Source: an uncultured Endomicrobiia bacterium (GTDB taxonomy: Bacteria > Elusimicrobiota > Endomicrobiia > Endomicrobiales > Endomicrobiaceae). From it: DNA of 6,690 nt. The DNA lies in NCBI GenBank assembly GCA_905236115.1, contig CAJOOL010000107.1, forward strand, positions 1-6,690, read 5' to 3'. Both the position numbers and the translations under genes were made by a program. The notes under the pieces were generated by a model that was not told the origin of the DNA, did no database searches, and saw only the letters and a program-made list of their open reading frames with translations. Shown here piece by piece: positions 1 to 4,748 of the stretch; position 1 is the stretch's first letter, and each line of letters starts with the position of its first letter.

Positions 1-278
1 AATACAGATTGTGCTTGTCCTAAAGGTCCATAATTTTTATAAGAGATACCAAGTTCTCCTTCAATAACATCTCCAAGTGTGTTTGCACTTTTTTCTTGAA
101 TTTCTTCTTGAGTAATAATTGTTAAATTTGTAGTTAAATCACTTAAAGGCTCTGCCGTTTTTGTTAAAGACAAAAACACTTCATTTTCTTCGCCGTCACT
201 ACTTACTGCAGCAAAAACATTCGGCGAAAATGTTGATGCCATTAATACTGCCACTGCGATACTGACTAACTTCTTCAT
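1..278 (-). CDS. btuB: TonB-dependent outer-membrane receptor, BtuB-like, N-terminal part (runs off the left edge)
   Basis: The first 92 codons of a TonB-dependent receptor are present; the gene continues past base 1. The start is the ATG at 276-278, 10 nt after a good AAGGAG. Residues 1-23 form a signal peptide: MKK, a hydrophobic core, and a signal peptidase I site after NVFA. A short TonB-box-like stretch (EVFLSLTKTAEP) follows. The plug domain then begins with LTTNLTIITQEEI and SANTLGDVIEGELGISYKN, which matches the usual plug pattern (VTVIT..EI....A.TLGDVL...PGV). The barrel lies outside the window. Family knowledge: such receptors move scarce ligands across the outer membrane using TonB energy. 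The ligand is inferred to be cobalamin or another corrinoid, because the gene is the last visible member of a cobO-btuFCD unit behind a probable B12 riboswitch. The plug alone cannot exclude a siderophore receptor. Confidence 0.85.
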   Translation of the reverse strand, partial: MKKLVSIAVAVLMASTFSPNVFAAVSSDGEENEVFLSLTKTAEPLSDLTTNLTIITQEEIQEKSANTLGDVIEGELGISYKNYGPLGQAQSV

Positions 279-290
279 TTTGTTTCTTCT

Positions 291-296
291 CTCCTT
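291..296 (-). promoter_or_regulatory. Ribosome binding site of the TonB receptor gene
   Basis: On the minus strand AAGGAG lies 12 nt before the ATG at 278 counted from its last base, with GAG overlapping to give AAGGAGAG about 10 nt away. It is the best Shine-Dalgarno sequence in the operon and fixes this start. The other operon genes except cobO have only weak purine stretches. Confidence 0.7.
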
Positions 297-312
297 ATTC
301 TTATTTTCAGTC

Positions 313-378
313 TGTCATTCCCAGAGAGCCTTAAGGAAACGACAAGATTGCTTCGTCGCTAGGCTCCTCGCAATGACG
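313..378 (-). repeat. Degenerate copy of the palindromic intergenic repeat, between btuD and the receptor gene
   Basis: Bases 343-378 match the 36-nt GTCATTGCGAGG-type unit found at 1282-1317, with two differences in the middle. In front of it, bases 313-324 read CTGTCATTCCC, the reverse complement of the GGGAATGACAG end of the module at 3378-3423. GTCATT (314-319) and AATGAC (372-377) can therefore pair as the ends of one larger hairpin. The decamer TTAAGGAAAC at 331-340 recurs near 4139 and, inverted, near 4242. The copy lies in the 109-nt gap between btuD and the receptor gene. Confidence 0.75.
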
Positions 379-387
379 ACTTTCTTT

Positions 388-1161
388 TTAATTATAAATC
401 GGAATAACTATCGGTTTATTTGATACGGGGTTTTGTTTTACAACCACTTTAGTGTTATAAACTTTTCCTATATCGGAACAATTTAAAACTTTTTGGGCAC
501 TGCCGAAATTTAAAACTTTTTTATTATCAAGCAAAACAATATCGGAACAAAACTCACCTGCCAAATTCAAATCATGAACCGTTACAATTATAGTTTTATT
601 GTATTTTTCATTTAACATTTTTAAAAGTTTAAATATTGCCGCTTGGCTTCCTATATCCAAATGCGATGTCGGCTCATCAAGTGCGATAATATCGGTCTGT
701 TGAGCCAATGTTTGAGCCAAAAGAACTTTTTGTTTTTCCCCTCCGGAAAGTTCATTTATATTTCTTTCGGCAAAATCTGTTGTTTCGGTAAAATTCATTA
801 CATTTTCAACTGTTTCAAAATCTTGTTTTGATGCAGGTTTAAACATACCAATATACGGATACCTGCCGAACATAACAAAATCTTTTACTTTAAAAGAAAA
901 GTCAAACTGCATACTCTGCGGCATAAAAGAAATCTTCTCTGCCAAAATATTTTTTTTTATTTTGTAAATGTCATAATAATCAATAAAAATATTTCCGCTG
1001 ACAGGCTTTAAAAGACCTGTTATTGATTTCAATAATGTGCTTTTGCCTGCTCCGTTTTTGCCGATGATGCCGATAAAAGATTTTTCTTTAAAAGACAAAG
1101 AAAGATCTTCAAGGACTGTTCGGCTATTGTATGCTAATGAAATATTGTTGATATTAATCAT
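388..1161 (-). CDS. btuD: ABC transporter ATP-binding protein, BtuD/FecE family (vitamin B12 import)
   Basis: 257 residues, the normal length for this family. It is the cytoplasmic ATPase that powers import through the BtuC-like permease encoded upstream. All nucleotide-binding motifs are intact: Walker A GKNGAGKST (34-42), Q-loop MPQ (80-82), the GRYPY stretch typical of FecE/BtuD ATPases (99-103), signature LSGGE (138-142), Walker B IIALDE followed by PTSHLD (158-169), and the H-loop histidine in TVHDL (H196). The ATG start at 1161 places Walker A at the usual distance from the N-terminus; no strong Shine-Dalgarno precedes it. The stop is TAA. The gene lies 218 nt after btuC, and most of that gap is a palindromic repeat. 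The family also serves iron-siderophore uptake; B12 is inferred from cobO and the riboswitch. Confidence 0.93.
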   Translation of the reverse strand: MININNISLAYNSRTVLEDLSLSFKEKSFIGIIGKNGAGKSTLLKSITGLLKPVSGNIFIDYYDIYKIKKNILAEKISFMPQSMQFDFSFKVKDFVMFGRYPYIGMFKPASKQDFETVENVMNFTETTDFAERNINELSGGEKQKVLLAQTLAQQTDIIALDEPTSHLDIGSQAAIFKLLKMLNEKYNKTIIVTVHDLNLAGEFCSDIVLLDNKKVLNFGSAQKVLNCSDIGKVYNTKVVVKQNPVSNKPIVIPIYN

Positions 1162-1184
1162 TTTTAAAATTTTTCTTTGAAAAA

Positions 1185-1317
1185 TTTAGCTGAGAAGCTA
1201 AGAGTTTAAGGTATTTTTACAACATAGATCCCGGATCAAGTCCGGGATGACACCGCTACGCGGTTAAGCACACTTCGTGTGCAAGATTGCTTCGTCGCTT
1301 CGCTCCTCGCAATGACG
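1185..1317 (-). repeat. Composite palindromic repeat, copy 1 (between btuC and btuD)
   Basis: This 133-nt unit matches 3236-3368 at all but 6 positions. It is a chain of small hairpins: CCCGGA/TCCGGG (1229-1245), ACCGC/GCGGT around 1252-1264, GCACAC-TTC-GTGTGC around 1268-1282, then the longer GTCATTGCGAGG-type palindrome (1282-1317). Read on the minus strand, the transcribed strand of the operon, it begins with GTCATTGCGAGG. It contains no open frame of note and separates two genes that must work together. Confidence 0.9.
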
Positions 1318-1327
1318 GCTAAATTAT

Positions 1328-1385
1328 AATTAGCAATGAGAAATTTCGGTATTAATTGATAATTTATAATTTCTAATTGCTAATT
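1328..1385 (-). repeat. Inverted repeat overlapping the btuC stop codon
   Basis: AATTAGCAATGAGAAATT (1328-1345) and AATTTCTAATTGCTAATT (1368-1385) pair at 17 of 18 positions around a 22-nt AT-rich loop. The btuC stop codon (1380-1382) lies inside one arm. No T-run follows on the minus strand, so this is not a typical intrinsic terminator. It may be a 3'-end stabiliser or a repeat remnant. The motif AATTTCTAATTG recurs at the end of btuF (about 2378-2389). Confidence 0.6.
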
Positions 1386-2363
1386 TTTTCGTCTTTTTAA
1401 TAATAAGAAAACAAAAAATGTGCCGCCGGTTATGCCTGTAATTACACCTATCGGTATTTCTACCGGAGCAATAACCGTTCTTCCCAGCGTGTCGCACAAA
1501 AGCAAAAATACCGCCCCGACAACTGCAGAAAACGGCATCAATATTTTGTTATTATTACCGACAAAAATTCTTGTAATATGCGGTATCATAAGCCCGACAA
1601 ATCCTATAACTCCGCAACAGCTGACAATAAATGCCGTAATTAAAGAACTTAAAAAGAAAATATATTTTACCGTTTTTGCCGTATTTATACCGAGCGAATT
1701 TGATTTTTCGTTTCCCAAACTTATTATATTTATTACATTGCCCAACAAACACAAAACTATTATTCCTAAAATTACAAAAATTGTTACCGACGGCAAAAGT
1801 CTTTCATCAAAAAAAGAAAGATTTCCCATCAGCCACATAAATGCCGAGTATAACCGGTCGGAAGATGATATTGAAAAAACAAGCATTACTGCTGAAGAAA
1901 AAATATAGCTTGCAACAACACCTGAAAGTATCATACTGTTGGAATCAAACTCTTTTTTCATATTTAAAACATAAACAAGACAGACCGATAACAAAGCTCC
2001 GCCAAAACCGAGCAACGGCAAAAATATCCAAGAGAGTTTTGTTATTCCGAAAGAAAAACCGATTGATGCACCAAATGCCGCACCGCCGGAAATACCGAGT
2101 GTAAAAGGATCTGCTAAAGGATTTCTTAATACTCCCTGAAATACACATCCGCTTACTGCCAGCCCTGCTCCCGCAACTATTGCAAGAACTACTCTGGGAA
2201 AACGTATTTGATTTATTATGGTATAAGTATTGCCGTCGGAATTTGAAAATAAAGATTTTAACATTTCAACAACGGAAATATCACTGATACCTGAAATCAT
2301 AGCAATGACAAATGTTATTGCCAACAATATTAAGAGTGATAAAAATTTTACGGTATTGTTCAT
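1380..2363 (-). CDS. btuC: ABC transporter permease, FecCD/BtuC family (vitamin B12 import)
   Basis: 327 residues, the expected length of a FecCD-family permease. It is a polytopic inner-membrane protein with about ten hydrophobic segments that forms the translocation channel as a dimer. Hallmarks are the RFPR motif (54-57) running into LAIVAGAGLAVSGCVFQG and NPLADPFTLGISGGAAFG (about 59-98), the ISLGNEKSNSLGI loop (214-226), which fits the family's ATPase-contacting segment, GFVGLMIPHITR (254-265), and the C-terminal IPIGVITGITGGTFF (303-317). The ATG start at 2363 gives a first membrane helix at once. Its ribosome binding site is weak (GAG about 9 nt upstream). It starts 19 nt after the btuF stop, so the two are surely cotranscribed. 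The stop is TAG. Substrate specificity (corrinoid rather than siderophore) comes from context, not from this sequence. Confidence 0.93.
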   Translation of the reverse strand: MNNTVKFLSLLILLAITFVIAMISGISDISVVEMLKSLFSNSDGNTYTIINQIRFPRVVLAIVAGAGLAVSGCVFQGVLRNPLADPFTLGISGGAAFGASIGFSFGITKLSWIFLPLLGFGGALLSVCLVYVLNMKKEFDSNSMILSGVVASYIFSSAVMLVFSISSSDRLYSAFMWLMGNLSFFDERLLPSVTIFVILGIIVLCLLGNVINIISLGNEKSNSLGINTAKTVKYIFFLSSLITAFIVSCCGVIGFVGLMIPHITRIFVGNNNKILMPFSAVVGAVFLLLCDTLGRTVIAPVEIPIGVITGITGGTFFVFLLLKRRKN

Positions 2364-2382
2364 AAAAATTTTTCTCTAATTT

Positions 2383-3210
2383 CTAATTGTCGTTAAACTT
2401 GCTTTGTAAATTTTTCAGTCCGTTCAAAAAAGTTTTCGGAGAAGGTGTAAAAATTTCCTTTGCATCAAGCATAAAAATTTTATTATTTTTAACGGCACTT
2501 AAATTTTTATATTTTTTCCACTTTTTTATTTCTTCTTTTCCGACATCGCCCATATCTACAAGGATAATAATATCCGGATTTTTTTCAATAACTGATTCTA
2601 TATTTACGTTAGGATATCTATTATTCGTATCGGCAAAAATATTTTTACCGCCGGCAAATTTATTAAAATCATTCACATAACTTTTCTTTCCTACGGTAAA
2701 AACGGGGTTTGCACCGACTTCCCAAAATACTTTTATATCATAATTTTTTTTCTTGTTTTTGGAAATTTTATCTGCTTCATTTTTTATATCGTTAATTATT
2801 TTTTCGCCGATTTCTTTTTTATTTAAATACTCAGCCAATTTCAAGAAATTATTACAGATGTCGTCAAAATTTTCTACCGTTTCCATAACGTATACCGGAA
2901 GTTTTAATCTGATTAATTTTTCTATGAAAATTTTATTGTTGCCCTCTTTTGTGGAAATTATTAAGTCCGGTTTTAAAGAAATTATTTTTTCAATATTAGG
3001 TTCCGTTACGGTTCCGATTTTTTCTTTTTTATTTTTTTCGTCAATATCACGACAGTAAATCGTATTGGCTATAAGCTCTTTTTCCATTCCGAGTTCATAA
3101 AGATTTTCCGTTACCGATGGAGCAAGAGAAACGATACGGGAATAATCTGCGAACAGATTAGCCGATAGTAAAAATATTAATGATAATAATAAAAAATAAA
3201 TCTTTTGCAT
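2383..3210 (-). CDS. btuF: Periplasmic corrinoid-binding protein, BtuF-like
   Basis: 275 residues from the preferred ATG at 3210. An upstream in-frame TTG at 3228 would add six residues, but it lies in a hairpin and puts extra residues before the signal peptide. The signal peptide is MQK, a hydrophobic core and a cleavage site after ANLFA; there is no lipobox cysteine, so the product should be soluble in the periplasm. The mature protein opens with RIVSLAPSVTENLYELG, a near-textbook BtuF start. It then has ISLKPDLIIS, and in the second lobe VFWEVGANPVFTVG followed by FAGGKNIFAD. This is a class III cluster-A substrate-binding protein of the BtuF/FhuD type that hands ligand to BtuC. It is directly followed by btuC (19-nt gap) and preceded by cobO across a repeat-filled gap. 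The TAG stop lies in an AATTTCTAATTG motif also found at the btuC end. Confidence 0.9.
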   Translation of the reverse strand: MQKIYFLLLSLIFLLSANLFADYSRIVSLAPSVTENLYELGMEKELIANTIYCRDIDEKNKKEKIGTVTEPNIEKIISLKPDLIISTKEGNNKIFIEKLIRLKLPVYVMETVENFDDICNNFLKLAEYLNKKEIGEKIINDIKNEADKISKNKKKNYDIKVFWEVGANPVFTVGKKSYVNDFNKFAGGKNIFADTNNRYPNVNIESVIEKNPDIIILVDMGDVGKEEIKKWKKYKNLSAVKNNKIFMLDAKEIFTPSPKTFLNGLKNLQSKFNDN

Positions 3211-3217
3211 AATTTTA

Positions 3218-3238
3218 AAAAATCGCAAAGCGATTTTT
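3218..3238 (-). repeat. Short perfect hairpin just upstream of btuF
   Basis: AAAAATCGC (3218-3226) and GCGATTTTT (3230-3238) form a 9-bp stem with a 3-nt loop, ending 7 nt before the btuF ATG, where a ribosome binding site would be expected. On the minus strand the 3' arm ends in six T residues, so a weak intrinsic terminator is possible. It directly abuts the composite repeat at 3236-3368 and may be part of the same class of hairpin elements. Confidence 0.6.
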
Positions 3239-3368
3239 AGCCGATAAGCTGAGAGTTTAAGGTATTTTTATAACATAGATCCCGGATCAAGTCCGGGATG
3301 ACACCGCTACGCGGTTAAGCACACTTCGTGTGCAAGATTGCTTCTTCGCTTCGCTCATCGCAATGACG
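3236..3368 (-). repeat. Composite palindromic repeat, copy 2 (between cobO and btuF)
   Basis: Second copy of the 133-nt unit at 1185-1317, in the same orientation, with 6 differences. Here the GTCATTGCGAGG-type palindrome continues directly into another palindromic module (about 3378-3423), so this locus joins the unit seen after btuC with the unit seen upstream of cobO. The 253-nt gap between cobO and btuF is almost entirely repeat. Confidence 0.9.
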
Positions 3369-3444
3369 ACAACTGCTATATTCCCGACAGAGACACACGC
3401 ACAACATCGCGGGAATGACAGACGGAACGACAATTTACAATTTA
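3333..3444 (-). repeat. Two-module palindromic repeat, copy 1 (downstream of cobO)
   Basis: These 112 nt match 3996-4107 with 5 differences. The unit is the GTCATTGCGAGG-type palindrome (3333-3368, shared with the 133-nt unit) plus a second palindrome whose ends are ATTCCCG and CGGGAAT (about 3379-3417), then an AT-rich ACAATTTA tail. The cobO stop codon lies 20 nt beyond it. Confidence 0.88.
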
Positions 3445-3463
3445 TAAACAACTATAAAGCATC

Positions 3464-3976
3464 CTAATATTCAATTCCGGCTTGTGCAGGGATACCTTTA
3501 TTATACGGGTGCTTAATTTCTTTTACTTCACTGACCAAATCGGCAAGCTCTGTTAATTTTTGGCTTGCTCCCCTGCCTGTTATCATAACATTAGCTTTTT
3601 CATTTAATTTTTTTATGACACCCATCAATAAATCTTCGTCAATATATCCGTCACGAACAGCAATATTAAATTCTTCAAGAACTATCAAATTATATTTATT
3701 GTTTTCGGCAATTTCATTTAATTTCTGAAGAGCTTGACCGCATTCATTTACAACCTGTTGCCTGCCGACATCTTTAAAACAGAAAGGATGTTTCGGTGCA
3801 AAAGAGAAAAAATCCAAACCGTCAAATTTAGCTAAAATTTTCTGTTCGCCGAAAAAATCTTCACCTTTAAACAATTGAACCAGACAGACTTTTTGGTTAT
3901 GCCCCAAAGCTCTGACTATCTGACCTATTGCCGAGGTTGTTTTCCCCTTTCCGTTTCCGGTGATTACAAGTATCAT
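3464..3976 (-). CDS. cobO: Corrinoid adenosyltransferase (cob(I)alamin adenosyltransferase, CobO/BtuR family)
   Basis: 170 residues, a compact but complete member of the CobA/CobO/BtuR family. The family transfers the adenosyl group of ATP to reduced cob(I)alamin or cobinamide, making the coenzyme form in the cytoplasm. The P-loop GNGKGKTTSAIG is at residues 7-18. The Walker B-like strand is NLIVLEEFNIAVRDGYID, where most relatives have LDE rather than LEE. TGRGA occurs in the third quarter, and the C-terminus has the expected KHPYNKGIPAQAGIEY. The ATG at 3976 is preceded by AGGA at a 7-nt spacing and puts the P-loop at its normal place. The stop is TAG. It is the first complete gene after the putative B12 riboswitch and terminator, and is followed by btuF, btuC, btuD and a receptor gene, so it probably adenosylates imported corrinoids. 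Confidence 0.95.
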   Translation of the reverse strand: MILVITGNGKGKTTSAIGQIVRALGHNQKVCLVQLFKGEDFFGEQKILAKFDGLDFFSFAPKHPFCFKDVGRQQVVNECGQALQKLNEIAENNKYNLIVLEEFNIAVRDGYIDEDLLMGVIKKLNEKANVMITGRGASQKLTELADLVSEVKEIKHPYNKGIPAQAGIEY

Positions 3977-3983
3977 AATTCTG

Positions 3984-3987
3984 TCCT
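3984..3987 (-). promoter_or_regulatory. Ribosome binding site of cobO
   Basis: AGGA (TCCT on the plus strand) lies 7 nt before the ATG at 3976 and supports that start. The palindromic repeat begins only a few bases upstream, at 3996. Confidence 0.6.
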
Positions 3988-3995
3988 ATAATAAA

Positions 3996-4107
3996 CAAGA
4001 TTGCTTCTTCGCTTCGCTCATCGCAATGACGGCAACTGCGAGATTCCCGACAGAGACACACGCACAACATCGCGGGAATGACAGACGGAACAACAATTTA
4101 TAATTTA
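3996..4107 (-). repeat. Two-module palindromic repeat, copy 2 (cobO leader)
   Basis: Second copy of the 112-nt unit at 3333-3444, same orientation, 5 differences. It consists of the GTCATTGCGAGG-type palindrome (3996-4031) and the ATTCCCG/CGGGAAT palindrome (about 4042-4080) plus an AT tail. It lies within the transcribed leader of the B12 operon, ending about 20 nt before the cobO start codon. Confidence 0.88.
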
Positions 4108-4292
4108 CAATGTACAATGTATAATAAACGGCAACAACTTAAGGAAACTTCTCGCGATAAATTGCCCATTATCCCTGCGAAGTTCCGCCTCTTTATAGGC
4201 AAAATCTACTCTCAATCTTTGCTCTTTCATAATTAATCAGCGTTTCCTTAACGGCGAGATGTTTCACTATGCTTAATATAACAATGTACAAT
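4107..4292. repeat. Segment bounded by short direct repeats with an internal inverted repeat
   Basis: ACAATGTACAAT occurs at 4107-4118 and again at 4281-4292. Inside, TTAAGGAAAC (4139-4148) is matched by its exact reverse complement GTTTCCTTAA (4242-4251), about 93 nt apart. The same decamer is found once more at 331-340. This arrangement could be a small non-autonomous element or another modular intergenic repeat. No transposase is present and the boundaries are uncertain. A 41-codon minus-strand frame (ATG at 4230, stop at 4105-4107) crosses it but resembles nothing I know and has no clear ribosome binding site. I see no other gene between the terminator at 4322 and cobO. Confidence 0.45.
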
Positions 4293-4321
4293 AAATAACA
4301 AAAGACAATTTTCAAACAGCA

Positions 4322-4359
4322 AAAATAAAAAAACCGATTTTCCCAAAGGAAAAAAGGTT
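4322..4359 (-). terminator. Intrinsic terminator in the B12 operon leader (riboswitch expression platform)
   Basis: On the minus strand the arms AACC and GGTT (4356-4359 with 4332-4335) and TTTTCC and GGAAAA (4348-4353 with 4338-4343) pair around a 4-nt loop, separated by a 2x2 internal loop. The hairpin is followed by TTTTTATTTTT. It lies about 90 nt after the riboswitch core and before the operon genes, as expected for attenuation by ligand binding. The plus strand has no T-run, so it acts on the minus strand. Confidence 0.75.
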
Positions 4360-4445
4360 AAACAATATTCTTCTATAGATATTCTTTAATTTATCTGCAA
4401 AAGCTTCTTTCCCCCGGAAAAGCAACAGATTTTCTGTCATAACAA

Positions 4446-4572
4446 AACAAGTAATAGACCGGACTACAAAATCTAAAATTTTGATTACCGTTGCCGGGCA
4501 GTGTCCGAATTGTGCCGAAGCACTCACGGAACTTCCTTTACTTATTTTTTGAAATCTTAAAGAACTTTTACA
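4446..4572 (-). ncRNA. Cobalamin (vitamin B12) riboswitch
   Basis: Read on the minus strand, the conserved elements of the cobalamin riboswitch appear in order. GTTCTTTAAGAT is the 5' segment (about 4565-4554). AAAGGAAGTTCCGTGAG follows (4539-4523), then TTCGGACACTGCCC (4509-4496), and the highly diagnostic GGCAACGGTAA (4495-4485). A short P6-type hairpin, CAAAAT/ATTTTG, spans 4483-4467. The B12-box-like AGTCCGGTCTATTACTTG occupies 4465-4448. A GUGC-UUCG-GCAC hairpin sits inside the P4 region. The 3' half of the B12 box departs from the usual form, so ligand binding is less certain than family membership. A promoter lies just upstream, a terminator downstream, and a B12 adenosylation and uptake operon follows. 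The RNA should sense adenosylcobalamin and lower operon transcription. Confidence 0.77.
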
Positions 4573-4595
4573 TACATACAGCTTAATAACGGGTC

Positions 4596-4624
4596 ATTAT
4601 ATAAAAAAAATTTTTTTTAATCAA
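4596..4624 (-). promoter_or_regulatory. Sigma-70-type promoter of the B12 operon
   Basis: On the minus strand the -35 element TTGATT (4624-4619) and a perfect -10 TATAAT (4601-4596) are separated by exactly 17 nt; the spacer is mostly an A8T8 tract. Transcription would start near 4589, roughly 20 nt before the riboswitch. The remaining bases up to 4748 are AT-rich, with no gene I can support. Confidence 0.72.
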
Positions 4625-4748
4625 TACCAAAAATCAATACTATTGAAAAAAAATAAAATAAAATAAATAAACTGTGCATACCATATTCGTATATTGTATT
4701 TAAGTATGCCACAACCGCATATTTTATAATTTGCGGATATCTAAATAA

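Noticed and set aside
279..387. A second B12 riboswitch in front of the receptor gene
   Set aside because: The 109-nt gap lacks the GGCAACGGTAA and B12-box motifs and is taken up by the palindromic repeat.
1420..1908. 162-codon plus-strand frame opposite btuC
   Set aside because: It is the antisense of a clear FecCD permease with intact motifs; this frame shows no domain and no start signal.
2387..3058. Plus-strand frames of 97 and 101 codons opposite btuF
   Set aside because: Low-complexity Phe/Ser/Ile-rich antisense of an AT-rich gene, without initiation signals.
1185..4107. CRISPR array
   Set aside because: The repeats are few, of different length and composition, widely spaced by genes, and there are no regular spacers or cas genes.
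4312..4527. 71-codon minus-strand frame starting MSASAQFGHC
   Set aside because: It lies exactly over the riboswitch core and terminator, has no ribosome binding site and no recognisable family, and its text is explained by conserved RNA elements.
4643..4730. Plus-strand promoter for the autotransporter (TTGAAA at 4643, TATAAT at 4725)
   Set aside because: No pair of elements has acceptable spacing; in such AT-rich sequence isolated hexamers are expected by chance.
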